From contig NC_014501.1 of NCBI RefSeq assembly GCF_000147335.1, forward strand, positions 558,001 to 622,000: a stretch of DNA of 64,000 bases. The letters run 5' to 3'. This document shows, in pieces, positions 26,034 through 34,154 of the stretch; within the stretch, counting starts at the first letter, position 1, and every line of letters begins with the position of its first letter. Under the pieces are notes generated by a model, which was not told the DNA's origin, searched no databases, and was given only the letters and a program-made list of their open reading frames with translations. This DNA is from Gloeothece verrucosa PCC 7822. Lineage in GTDB: Bacteria; Cyanobacteriota; Cyanobacteriia; Cyanobacteriales; Microcystaceae. The position numbers and the translations under genes were made by a program.

Positions 26034-26400
26034 ATAAGTTTGCCACCAGTTGAATCATAACTTTGCCGTTGCCGTTGTCACTTAAAGGATAAAGTGTCCG
26101 CTTTTAAAGCATAAAGTGACCGTCCCTAGAATTTAGAGTAAAAAATTGTCTGTAAGCATAATTAACTGGCTTTAGTCTTTAAGAAAGAGGTGATCGCCTT
26201 TTGTTACGGAATAAGTTCTAGCGCCCTTCTAGTTTAGGTTTTAGACAGCGGCCACTTTATCCTTTAAAAACGGCCACTTTTTACTTTAAGTAACAGCCGT
26301 CTCTACAATCCCGATTATTTCATCAACCACTCAACAAAGCCATTTCTTCAATTGAATCATAATTTTGCCGAGAGTCGAATTTTGAATAATAAGCTTGCCG
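26034..26400 (+). repeat. Four direct repeats of ATAANYTTGCCR type
   Basis: ATAAGTTTGCCA (from about 26034), ATAACTTTGCCG (about 26057), ATAATTTTGCCG (about 26359) and ATAAGCTTGCCG (about 26389) are in the same orientation, most with GAATCA or GAATA before them. The 220-bp element at 26076-26295 splits them two and two. Repeated sites of this kind resemble transposase-binding sites at one end of a Tn7-like element; that is inference. Confidence 0.6.
26076..26295. mobile_element. 220-bp mini-transposon with TGT..ACA ends and 5-bp target duplication
   Basis: The left end TGTCACTTAAAGGATAAAGT (26076 onward) and right end (reverse complement TGTTACTTAAAGTAAAAAGT) are inverted copies extending over nearly 50 bp. 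Each contains two AAAGTGNCCG-type subrepeats. Direct 5-bp duplications GCCGT flank it (26071-26075 and 26296-26300). It has no coding capacity. TGT/ACA ends, 5-bp duplication and paired subrepeats fit a non-autonomous relative of the Tn7/Tn5053/Mu group. Confidence 0.85.
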
Positions 26401-26501
26401 AGAATTTAAACAAAAACTTAGTCAATTAAATATTCAAAAAAAAAGTGAAATGAGCATTAACTTAGTGTATTAGCGTAAAAATTGACTAATGGGAATACTT
26501 T

Positions 26502-26813
26502 TTAAGTTTTGCCAGATGGCAAGCGTTCAATACAATAAGCGACTAGACGACTCATTTCATCTACTCGTTTTCCTAATGCTTCCGTTTTTTTTCTATCTTG
26601 TTGATATTCATTTTGGAGTTTATTAACGCTTTCTTCTAAATAAGTAAGTTTTTCTTGAATTTCATCTTCATCTATTTCGAGATGCTTGGCTATTGCTTCT
26701 CGTATCACCTGCGCTCTGTCTTTTTCGTCTAAGACAGCACGGGCATCTAATGCCTCTAACATGGTCTGAGACAGTCGAATTGAAATTGTTTTATCTTTGC
26801 TGGTTCTTGCCAT
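26502..26813 (-). CDS. Ribbon-helix-helix (CopG-like) regulator
   Basis: 103 residues. The N-terminal half is a ribbon-helix-helix DNA-binding domain (KTISIRLSQTMLEALDARAV, then RAQVIREAIAKHLEI). The second half is a coiled coil (LTYLEESVNKLQNEYQQDRK) for oligomerisation. It is divergent from the SF2 helicase gene, with 99 bases between starts, and the direct repeat GAGATAC in that gap is a plausible operator. I infer that it represses its own gene and the helicase operon. Toxin-antitoxin pairing is not supported, because no toxin-like gene adjoins. Confidence 0.8.
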   Translation of the reverse strand: MARTSKDKTISIRLSQTMLEALDARAVLDEKDRAQVIREAIAKHLEIDEDEIQEKLTYLEESVNKLQNEYQQDRKKTEALGKRVDEMSRLVAYCIERLPSGKT

Positions 26814-26841
26814 GTTGATGAGTTGCGAATGTGCTACTATT

Positions 26842-26857
26842 GAGATACGTGAGATAC
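26842..26857. promoter_or_regulatory. Putative operator for the RHH regulator
   Basis: GAGATAC occurs at 26842-26848 and again at 26851-26857, a 9-bp spacing, in the 99-base gap between the divergent RHH and helicase genes. RHH dimers often bind such short tandem sites. A related GATATAC follows near 26873. Confidence 0.4.
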
Positions 26858-26912
26858 ATTTGAATGACGAACGATATACGACTCACCCAATTTTAACAAG
26901 GAGGTAACAACT

Positions 26913-28856
26913 GTGGGTCATCCATTTATTCCTAGAGACTGGCAAGAACGGTTTGTTAGGCAATATCAAACTAATCCTAAGAAAAATACATTACTTGAAG
27001 GTTGCACAGCAGCCGGGAAAACCGGTGGCTCATTGTTTACATTCGTTTCACTGAAAAGTACCCTAGATTGGTCAATTGTGGTTGTTGTGACTCCATCAGA
27101 GCATCTAAGAAAACAATACGCCCAAGATGCTTATAATCTTTTTGGCTTAAATCTCTATTATTCAGGAACTGATAACCGACTAAAGGGATTACCAAGCCCA
27201 GATGACTTATTGAAAGAAGGTTATCATGGCATTGTCATTAGTTACCAATGGTTAACGAAAGGGCAAAATGCTCAAGATTTAGCCAAAGCATTGGAGAAAA
27301 ACCTAGCAGGTAAAGTCTTTGTCATTCTTGATGAAGTTCACCATGCCAGTCATGAGCTTTCTTTTGGACAAGCCTGTGAGATAGCTTTTCGAGATCATAT
27401 TGTATCCCATCGCCTCATGACTTCTGGTACTCCCTTTCGTTCCGATAACAACATGATTCTGGGTAACTGGTTGAATTATGAACAAATTGCCGACAATACC
27501 TATGAGTGTAAACCCGATTTTCGTTATACTCTAGCAGATGCCTTAAGAGATGAGATTATTCCGTCCTTCTCCTTTGTCACCCTTGAAGGAGAGTTCAAAT
27601 ATAGTCGGGGTAAAGCCACTTACGATGGACAAACTTTTGGCAATGCGACGACAGAGCAACAGTTAAGAGATGCGCTAAATACAGCCATTATGGTGGATGG
27701 TGGTTGGGTTAAAGAAGCCATTTTGTGGGCGCACAGAAATATGAAACGTGACCGCGTTAAAGAGCTTCCTGAATGTGCCACTTATGTCAGAGTTCCAAAT
27801 ATTGCAGCAGCCCGTCAGATGAAAGAACGAATTAAAAGTTTGACAGGCGAGGAAGCGTTAGTCGTTGTGTCCAAAGAGGAGTATGACTCTAATTTAAGTG
27901 CTTTTTTCAAATCCAAAGAAGATTCTAGCCAACTCATAGAAGCATTTGCTTCAGAAACAGGACAAGGGGCGCGTTCTTGGATTATTGGTGTGAATATGTT
28001 AGGTGAAGGAGTTTCCATCAAACGTCTCAAATATCGAATTCACGCTACTAATATTTGCGCTCCTTTATCTTTTATGCAAGATTTGGGGCGTTTATTACGT
28101 CTTTTCCCCAGTCAAGAAGAGTGTGAAGCAGTACAAACCTTAATTCCTGCTCATCCTCTTCTAATTCAATTAGCTATAGATGTGCTTAATGAAGTTGCTC
28201 ATATTGTTTGCAAACCGGATGTCACCGATAATAGCGATGATGAAGACGATGATACGGGAGACTTTGAAGGAGAGTCAGATGGAGATGGAGAACCATCAAC
28301 CCCCTCCGAATCTAACTTTATTCCCCTTGCATCAACAGGTGAAATGGGAGCGCAAATCGTCGATGGAGAAGAAATTACCACAGAATATGCCAATATTGCC
28401 GAGTGGGCGATTGAAAACAAGGATATTGGCAAAAACTGGAGTAAAACACCAGCCCATTTTGCTCGAATGTTGATGAACGAAAAAGGTTTATTCGATTGGT
28501 TACATAGTGAATATCAACAAGATGTTAATTCAAGAATTTCTTCTGAGGCGACAACAAATGAAGAAATTCCAGAAGGGTTTCCCTCAGAATACTCTACTTG
28601 GTTGCCAGATAAAAAGGTAGATTATGCTCGAAAGCAGGTCAATAAAAAAGTTTATCAATTAGCCTGTCTTCTATATCCTCGCGCCAGCGATGAAGAAAGG
28701 AAAGAGCATCTTAAACAGATTCATACTATAGCTAAACGAAGAAATCGAATCCCACTTAAGAAATTTATTGGTTATCAATCATGGGAAATCATTTATCTAT
28801 GGTTGATAGACCGTATTGCTCATGCACGAGATTTAAAAGGAACGGAAGATCTTTAA
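26913..28856 (+). CDS. DEAD/DEAH-type SF2 helicase
   Basis: 647 residues starting at GTG 26913, chosen because AAGGAGGT lies 8 bases upstream and a P-loop follows closely. Motifs: CTAAGKTGG (about 31-39), DEVHHASHE (about 139), TSGTPFRSD, and QDLGRLLRLF (about 388), the arginine-finger region. A Glu/Asp-rich linker (DNSDDEDDDTGDFEGESDGD) follows, then a C-terminal domain of about 180 residues that I cannot name. Its stop is 1 base from the ATG of the 481-aa gene, so they form an operon under the divergent RHH regulator. Possible roles are plasmid maintenance or defence; the sequence does not decide. Confidence 0.85.
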   Translation: MGHPFIPRDWQERFVRQYQTNPKKNTLLEGCTAAGKTGGSLFTFVSLKSTLDWSIVVVVTPSEHLRKQYAQDAYNLFGLNLYYSGTDNRLKGLPSPDDLLKEGYHGIVISYQWLTKGQNAQDLAKALEKNLAGKVFVILDEVHHASHELSFGQACEIAFRDHIVSHRLMTSGTPFRSDNNMILGNWLNYEQIADNTYECKPDFRYTLADALRDEIIPSFSFVTLEGEFKYSRGKATYDGQTFGNATTEQQLRDALNTAIMVDGGWVKEAILWAHRNMKRDRVKELPECATYVRVPNIAAARQMKERIKSLTGEEALVVVSKEEYDSNLSAFFKSKEDSSQLIEAFASETGQGARSWIIGVNMLGEGVSIKRLKYRIHATNICAPLSFMQDLGRLLRLFPSQEECEAVQTLIPAHPLLIQLAIDVLNEVAHIVCKPDVTDNSDDEDDDTGDFEGESDGDGEPSTPSESNFIPLASTGEMGAQIVDGEEITTEYANIAEWAIENKDIGKNWSKTPAHFARMLMNEKGLFDWLHSEYQQDVNSRISSEATTNEEIPEGFPSEYSTWLPDKKVDYARKQVNKKVYQLACLLYPRASDEERKEHLKQIHTIAKRRNRIPLKKFIGYQSWEIIYLWLIDRIAHARDLKGTEDL

Positions 28857-28857
28857 C

Positions 28858-30303
28858 ATGAATAGCAACTTTAACACCATAGACCCAAATCAATCTAATG
28901 TATCAGATTTAGCTGTTATTATCAAAGTTATCTCTGATGAAGATAGACTACCTGAAGATGAACACAAAAAAGCCGCTAAAGCTTTTTTACTATCTGATAG
29001 TATTGCTTCTGGTATTGCTAGAGATTTTGCTTTCGTTCAGAAAATACCCCAATACATCAAAGAAATTATTGAAAACAAATCGTGGGAATGTCTTTATGTA
29101 GCGAAGGGAGTTACGACACCTTACTACTGTCGTTACACTAAAGGAACTGATTCAGATAATTTTCGGGCTTTTATTACTGCTAAACGTCCTAATGGCTTAG
29201 AAACGACTATAAATGTTGTAGATAACATTCTTAATTCAGATTACGAGGTTCAACGACTATTCCGTACACTTGTCTACGAATCTCGTCAAGGCGAAAGAAC
29301 AGATTTGACTGAAGAAACTTCCCATCTTGAAGATGGGAAGTTAAAAACTGCACAACAAGAACGTATCCGTGCTGCCAACCGTGCAGCCGAAGCTATACCG
29401 ATTATTGGGGAGTTATTGGACAGAGGATTGATTGCCATAGACCTTGCTGCTAAATTAGGACGTGATATCAAAGATCCTGATCATCTCACGGCAGATGAAC
29501 GAGAGTACGTTGAAATGCGAGATTTAATTGGACTCCGAATTAATCAATACATAAATACTAACATAATTCCAGAGGATGAGTACAAGGAACCTGCTTATAG
29601 TCGGGAACTTAATAGCTTTGTCAAAGATTTATTAGGCATAAAAGACCGTTCTAAGTCGGTAAGAATGGATAATCCTAAAAAAGCAGCCGATAAACTACTT
29701 CAGTTTTACCAAGGTGAGAAACTTAAAACTTTGATTAACTTTTTACAGCAAGGTTTAGAACCTTCTTCAAAAGAGTTAAAAGCTTTGCCAGAAGCTAAAG
29801 AGACAGAAGAAACTGAAAAAAAAGAATTGATTGACCCAATTAAAAATAATATTTCTAACGGCAGTTTGAGCAACAAACAAATTGAACCTGAGCAAGTTAC
29901 AAATGAATCCAAAATTGACGAAGTTATCAGTGCCCAGAAACAAGAGAGTAGCAATAGCCGTGAAACAAACGAACAAGAAACTCAAACCTCAACGACAATA
30001 ATTGATGCAGTTACCACCCTATCACAGGAAGAAAACACTGAACGAAGGCAGGAAAACGTTAACCCTAATAAATCTTCAGAAGATATCGAAGAAATGCGCT
30101 TAACCCCATCAGAATTAGCGAAAAGACTCCGACTTAAACAAGGATCATTAAGCAATGCTGTCACTAAATATAAAGATGATTTTCCCGAATGGACTAAAAA
30201 ACGAGATCCTGACGGAATTGGTTGGCAAAAAAGCGATGAAAAACGAGGTCGTTCCCCACTATATATCCCTTTTAAATCTAAAAACATATCAATTAATGCT
30301 TAA
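28858..30303 (+). CDS. Unknown 481-aa partner of the SF2 helicase
   Basis: Starts 1 base after the helicase stop, so translation is probably coupled. Three parts are visible: an alpha/beta-looking N-terminal region (1-145), a helical region (165-300), and a long Glu/Gln/Ser-rich linker (310-405). A C-terminal helix-turn-helix-like domain ends it (LTPSELAKRLRLKQGSLSNA, about 417-436). The end suggests DNA or protein binding. An in-frame perfect palindrome at 29316-29342 encodes SHLEDGKL and may be a later insertion. I recognise no named family. Function unknown; its constant partner is the helicase. Confidence 0.75.
   Translation: MNSNFNTIDPNQSNVSDLAVIIKVISDEDRLPEDEHKKAAKAFLLSDSIASGIARDFAFVQKIPQYIKEIIENKSWECLYVAKGVTTPYYCRYTKGTDSDNFRAFITAKRPNGLETTINVVDNILNSDYEVQRLFRTLVYESRQGERTDLTEETSHLEDGKLKTAQQERIRAANRAAEAIPIIGELLDRGLIAIDLAAKLGRDIKDPDHLTADEREYVEMRDLIGLRINQYINTNIIPEDEYKEPAYSRELNSFVKDLLGIKDRSKSVRMDNPKKAADKLLQFYQGEKLKTLINFLQQGLEPSSKELKALPEAKETEETEKKELIDPIKNNISNGSLSNKQIEPEQVTNESKIDEVISAQKQESSNSRETNEQETQTSTTIIDAVTTLSQEENTERRQENVNPNKSSEDIEEMRLTPSELAKRLRLKQGSLSNAVTKYKDDFPEWTKKRDPDGIGWQKSDEKRGRSPLYIPFKSKNISINA
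29316..29342. repeat. 27-bp perfect palindrome within a gene
   Basis: AACTTCCCATCTT (29316-29328), a central G, then the exact complement AAGATGGGAAGTT (29330-29342). It lies in frame and adds SHLEDGKL to the protein. This kind of TTCCCATCTT hairpin is familiar from dispersed palindromic repeats and IS200/IS605-related sites in cyanobacteria, but I cannot confirm a match. Confidence 0.75.
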
Positions 30304-30311
30304 AGTGCCTT

Positions 30312-30480
30312 ATGTTATCTGACTCTGAATTTACGGCGTGGTGTAACCGCCTAAATCTCTCGCAAAATACCCAACTGCTAATTGAACAGATTCGTACTTC
30401 AGACCCCTGTCGTCGAGTCGGTGGCGGACGAAAAAATGTAGCTGGACGCTATCCAAGTAAAAAAATGGGCTGTATTATCC
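30312..30480 (+). pseudogene. Fragment resembling a Tn7-like TnsA N-terminus
   Basis: The frame from ATG 30312 reads MLSDSEFTAWCNRLNLSQNT, then RRVGGGRKNVAGRYPSKKMG. From memory this resembles the first 55-60 residues of cyanobacterial TnsA/TnsAB transposition proteins, where the conserved run continues into IQFES. Here the match stops after KMG and the frame goes on into unrelated residues and ends at 30626, inside the next gene. It therefore looks like a truncated remnant. Confidence 0.45.
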
Positions 30481-30547
30481 CTCTTCCATCACTCCCAAAG
30501 TTTATGGTGCTATCGCCCTTTTTTGCTGATGAGTTAACAATAAACTT

Positions 30548-31240
30548 ATGTCAGATCTTATTGTTTTCGGATTTGAAAACCAAGATGTTCGTTTTGTGGG
30601 TACTCCCGATAAGCCCGAATGGGTAGCCCAAGATGTCTGTACCGTCTTGGAAATCAAACGAACAAGTGATACTCTAAGAAATTTTGATGATGACGAAAAG
30701 GGTACGGTTACTATACGTACCCTTGGTGGTGAGCAAGAATTCTTAACTGTAACCGAACCTGGACTCTATCGTTTGATTTTCAAATCCCGTAAAGCTGTAG
30801 CCAAAAGATTTCAACGCTGGATATTCCATGAGGTTCTTCCTTCGCTCCGACGCACGGGAAGCTACAGCATTAACCAAAGCAAAGAGCCACCAAAAGCCCT
30901 AATTGCTGCACGGGCTATTAACGAGATTAACGAGTTAGTCGTCGATATTTCCCCTCGCCTGGCTCAATATCTCATCGATCACACGATTTCAGAAGTCCTC
31001 GAACAAGCCGCCTTGCCGGGGACGACGGAAATATTACGCGGAGTCGTGGAAATAGCGGAGGAAATGGGTTTACCCGTGAGCGCTCAAAACCGTTCCCAAC
31101 TTGGTCGTTTTGTCAAAAATTCACCAGTTGGTCAATTAGCCATCCCTGAAAAGCGGCTAGTCAACGGGACAATGCGAGAAGTTCAGTGCTACCCCGACAC
31201 TGAGGCGGTTCGTAATATCATCCGTTCCTTCTTTTCTTAA
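30548..31240 (+). CDS. Bro-N family antirepressor-like regulator
   Basis: 230 residues. The N-terminal 105 form a clear Bro-N domain: LIVFGFENQDVRFVGTPDKP, WVAQDVCTVLEIKR, then LYRLIFKSRKAVAKRFQRWI and HEVLPSLRRTGSY. Bro-N proteins bind DNA and act as antirepressors in phages and mobile elements. The C-terminal half (about 115-230) is helical and not recognised. It stands between the TnsA-like fragment and a hairpin at 31258-31314. In a plasmid-like island it probably controls lysogeny-type or maintenance genes; the target is unknown. Confidence 0.88.
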   Translation: MSDLIVFGFENQDVRFVGTPDKPEWVAQDVCTVLEIKRTSDTLRNFDDDEKGTVTIRTLGGEQEFLTVTEPGLYRLIFKSRKAVAKRFQRWIFHEVLPSLRRTGSYSINQSKEPPKALIAARAINEINELVVDISPRLAQYLIDHTISEVLEQAALPGTTEILRGVVEIAEEMGLPVSAQNRSQLGRFVKNSPVGQLAIPEKRLVNGTMREVQCYPDTEAVRNIIRSFFS

Positions 31241-31257
31241 TATTGTTTTTGGTAATT

Positions 31258-31314
31258 AGCTCCTTGTTTCTTGGCTTGACAAAACTGTTATTTGTCTCGT
31301 TGAAACGAGGAGCT
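31258..31314 (+). terminator. Hairpin after the Bro-N gene
   Basis: AGCTCCTTGTTTC (31258-31270) and GAAACGAGGAGCT (31302-31314) pair with one mismatch around a 31-base loop, followed by TATTTTATT. It could act as a terminator, although the long loop is unusual. Confidence 0.45.
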
Positions 31315-31402
31315 TATTTTATTGGCAGTTAGCCGTTAGCCTCCTGACCAACAATAGAGCGTTAACACGCTTGTCGGCGGAATGTAGCATAAGAGGTGAC
31401 AA

Positions 31403-31954
31403 ATGATTTACACAGCGTCATACTTTGAGCCTCATCGCCATCATGGTCAACTGTTTTCGATTTCTCGCAGCATTCCTCACAATTTTCGGGTTGATGGTCG
31501 TCTAGAGTTTTTCGTTCCGAGTGCTGATTTACTGCAAGATTGGAAGCAAAAACGGATTAACGAAGAAGAATATACCAGTCGTTACCGAGAGGAGGTTAAG
31601 GCTAATTTTCCAGTTATCAAGGTATGGCTGGCCAATCTAGACCCCAAAAAACATATCACCTTGCTCTGTTGGGAACGAAGCGGTATGGATGAAGCCCTCA
31701 AGCACTGGGAAAAAACTGGTAAGTGGAAACATGAAAGACCTTTTTGTCATAGAAATCTGGTCATTAAAATCGTTCAAAAATTCAGACCCGATTGCTATGG
31801 CGGTACAGACATCCTCAAGGTGTTAATGCCTATTTGCCGAAACTGCCTAACCGAAGTTATTCCGGCTCTAATTACCGAGGGTTTTGACGACGCGCACTAC
31901 TGTCCTAAATGTCGAATTTGGACAAAACAAGTTCTAGAACCCGAATGTGCCTGA
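31403..31954 (+). CDS. DUF488-like protein with C-terminal zinc-ribbon motif
   Basis: 183 residues. The N-terminus (MIYTASYFEPHRHHGQLFSI) and the core (HITLLCWERSG, then PFCHRNLVIKIV) resemble the DUF488 family, which shares the LLCxE...CHR pattern. The C-terminal 45 residues hold CRNC and CPKC, a likely zinc ribbon. The fusion suggests nucleic-acid or protein binding, with activity unknown. AAGAGGTG precedes the ATG. A terminator follows at 32009-32038. It is a single-gene unit on the island. Confidence 0.6.
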   Translation: MIYTASYFEPHRHHGQLFSISRSIPHNFRVDGRLEFFVPSADLLQDWKQKRINEEEYTSRYREEVKANFPVIKVWLANLDPKKHITLLCWERSGMDEALKHWEKTGKWKHERPFCHRNLVIKIVQKFRPDCYGGTDILKVLMPICRNCLTEVIPALITEGFDDAHYCPKCRIWTKQVLEPECA

Positions 31955-32008
31955 ATTTCGCAACGCCGCCCCTTTGAAAAAAACAATCAAATGTGTTCCT
32001 TCCATAAC

Positions 32009-32038
32009 GAGCAGTCTCAAGTGGGCTGCTCTTTTTTT
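32009..32038 (+). terminator. Rho-independent terminator after the DUF488-like gene
   Basis: GAGCAGTC (32009-32016) pairs with GGCTGCTC (32024-32031) with one G-T pair, then seven T (32032-32038). It lies 55 bases after the stop of the upstream gene. Confidence 0.85.
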
Positions 32039-32090
32039 AGCCCGATTACCACTTATTACACTCCATTAAACTTAAAAAGAGGAAAAAATT

Positions 32091-33317
32091 ATGTTAGCCG
32101 TCTTAGGAGACTATTTAAAGCATCTCAATTCGGAAATTGAAACTTATGAGCAACTGATTGCCAGCAAGCGAGAAGAGGCTCAAAAGCTTACCCAACTTCA
32201 AGGACAAGTCGTCGAAGCGTTAGGACTTCTTAAAGGCATTGTTGATGAGTTAAACACTGTTGACCCAAATGTGATCGCTACTGTTAAAACCGCCACTTTA
32301 CAAATATTCGACAACGGCAGCCAATCAGAGGAAGACTTATCAACAGATAACGATAATCCTATTGCCCATCAAGAGAATAACTCGCTTCTATCTTCTGAAA
32401 ATCCCGTTAATAAGAGCGATCCCGATGAAGTACAGCTACGCCTCCAATTATTAACTCCTGAACGGGAAGATTCTTTAAAAGCTACTGAAATAGAAAATGG
32501 TTCAGAGATTGAAAGCGATGAAGACGAAAAAAACCTCTCTGATAGCGAATCTTCTCCAGAAGAGTCCACTTATATCAGGCTGTCTGAGAATGTCGTGTAT
32601 CAGCCAGACGAGACAACGGTTTACGCTGGCATTAATGCTTATAACCGAGCTAAAGCCTGGGGTGAATGGCTCTGTTTTACTCATACTGTAGGCGATCGCT
32701 TTAAGGTTATCGACTCTAGCCGATCACAAGGTTACAGTTACGATTTAATTGTTTTCGGCATCCAACCAGAAGACGCTCATAGACTGGCTCAGGCTGATTT
32801 GAGCAAACAACCCAGTAATTCAGAAAATGCTTCCTGGCAACCAGTCAAACGTCACCCGCTACCCACACCACCCAAACCCCAAACTTGTCAGCCTGGAGAT
32901 TTAGCTGTGGGTGACCTTGCCCGAAAAGCGGATGGACGGGAATATAGTATTATTGGTGTGAGCGATGATGGTTCTATAGTGAAAGTCGTCAATCAAGACA
33001 ATATGGAGATGGCCTTTGCAGTGGGGGCACTCTATCTCGTCAAGAAAGCTGAATCTGGCAAATCTGACCAAAGAGACGAATCTGAGCCTGATAATAATTT
33101 GACAACAGTTACAGAAGCGTTCAGCAATGGTAAAACTCGTACCCCCAATCTAGAAATTGGCACTGATGTTTTGATCCATAGCCGTCGCTACCAAGGTAAA
33201 TACGAGGGCAAGCAGGGAGTTGTAGTCGAAGAACCTACTAACCTTGGTGTAAAGATTGACATCGGTGAAGAAGCACCTATCTTTTTCCTCAATGGGGAAA
33301 TTTCTGTGATTGACTAA
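32091..33317 (+). CDS. Unknown 408-aa acidic protein
   Basis: AAAGAGGAAA lies before the ATG. Residues 5-60 form a coiled coil (LNSEIETYEQLIASKREEAQ). Residues 80-160 are an acidic low-complexity linker (SEIESDEDEKNLSDSESSPE). A compact domain with VVYQPDETTVYAGINAYNRA follows, then two small beta-like domains near 285 and 370; the last (VLIHSRRYQGKYEGKQGVVV) is reminiscent of a KOW/SH3-like fold. I recognise no family. The bounded single-gene unit with terminators on both sides, conserved-looking domains and low-complexity linkers suggest a plasmid accessory protein. Confidence 0.6.
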   Translation: MLAVLGDYLKHLNSEIETYEQLIASKREEAQKLTQLQGQVVEALGLLKGIVDELNTVDPNVIATVKTATLQIFDNGSQSEEDLSTDNDNPIAHQENNSLLSSENPVNKSDPDEVQLRLQLLTPEREDSLKATEIENGSEIESDEDEKNLSDSESSPEESTYIRLSENVVYQPDETTVYAGINAYNRAKAWGEWLCFTHTVGDRFKVIDSSRSQGYSYDLIVFGIQPEDAHRLAQADLSKQPSNSENASWQPVKRHPLPTPPKPQTCQPGDLAVGDLARKADGREYSIIGVSDDGSIVKVVNQDNMEMAFAVGALYLVKKAESGKSDQRDESEPDNNLTTVTEAFSNGKTRTPNLEIGTDVLIHSRRYQGKYEGKQGVVVEEPTNLGVKIDIGEEAPIFFLNGEISVID

Positions 33318-33324
33318 ATATGTT

Positions 33325-33361
33325 AAAGAGCAATTTTCGCTTGGGAAAATTGCTCTTTTTT
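33325..33361 (+). terminator. Rho-independent terminator after the 408-aa gene
   Basis: AAAGAGCAATTTT (33325-33337) and AAAATTGCTCTTT (33346-33358) form a perfect stem with an 8-base loop, and the T-run reaches 33361. It begins 8 bases after the stop codon. Confidence 0.92.
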
Positions 33362-33703
33362 GTATTGTCTTTTAAGGTAATTGACGTTCCTTTGAGTTAT
33401 ATTTTAAAAGCATTTATCAGCTTTTTTAAGTTCATTTCCCATCAGTCATTAACCAGTCAAAAGTCCACCGATGGGAGTTAAGGAATAGTTGAGGTGGAGT
33501 CCGAGGGAAGCAATTTTTCTTTCTGTTCGCTCCCATTGAGCTTAATTAGAACTTCGATGTTTTGTTGTGGGCTTCCCTAGGCTGCTATCGTTCTTTTGTT
33601 GGCTTGTGACTGGGGGTTAGAAGCAGAGAGCAAGCCGTGTTAATAGCATATATTTTTGTCGTCTGAGAAGAAATTGATTCAAAGAAAAACTTGTAAAAAA
33701 TGT
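33362..33703. other. Noncoding gap between island genes and recombination module
   Basis: About 340 bases without a plausible gene. GGGAAGCA and a distant CTTCCC are the only weak inverted pieces seen. It separates the rightward genes from the leftward excisionase-like and integrase genes, so transcripts converge here. Confidence 0.4.
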
Positions 33704-33961
33704 TCATTTTTTTCTGGGCTTTTTTTGATTGCTCAACAAACTAGCTTGGTAAATTTCTATTGCCCGTTGATGAGCGATTGGATCGTCACGATTTTGAAGC
33801 CAGTCTTGAAGGAGGTCAAGATTGTAACGGATACACCGACTGTTAAGACGAACCCAATGAATTCCCTCTACGAGCAACCCTTGTAGCCGATATCGCTTGA
33901 GTGTGGTTGCACTGAGCTTTAAATGTTGAGAAACCTCTTGTTTACCAACAAAATAAGTCAT
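33704..33961 (-). CDS. Excisionase-like small DNA-binding protein
   Basis: 85 residues with a MerR/excisionase-type winged helix at the N-terminus (FVGKQEVSQHLKLSATTLKR, then YRLQGLLVEGIHWVRL). The C-terminus is basic (NQKKPRKK). Small proteins of this kind direct tyrosine recombinases towards excision. It lies 193 bases from the integrase gene on the same strand and downstream of it in transcription order reversed to the usual xis-int order. I infer that it is the recombination directionality factor of the island; a transcriptional regulator is the alternative. Confidence 0.7.
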   Translation of the reverse strand: MTYFVGKQEVSQHLKLSATTLKRYRLQGLLVEGIHWVRLNSRCIRYNLDLLQDWLQNRDDPIAHQRAIEIYQASLLSNQKKPRKK

Positions 33962-34154
33962 GACTTGTTCTTTTAGTCTGATACTGAATTTGATAACGTT
34001 ATGAACGACAATATCAATTCAGAACCAGCACTTCAAGCAATATGGCATATAGCGATGAAAAATTCTTTTAAAAACAAAAATTCATGATTTCCTAGTTACA
34101 AATTAAATAAATAACTGTCGAAGTTAAGAGAAATTAATGCTAATAAAACATCTT

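Noticed and set aside
26502..26813. Antitoxin of a toxin-antitoxin pair
   Set aside because: The RHH gene has a CopG-like domain but no adjacent toxin-sized gene; autoregulation of the divergent helicase operon fits better.
1..34154. Second copy of the tRNA-Pro 3' end as the other attachment site
   Set aside because: No matching repeat of the tRNA 3' segment was found by eye left of the integrase; the far junction is probably outside the window.
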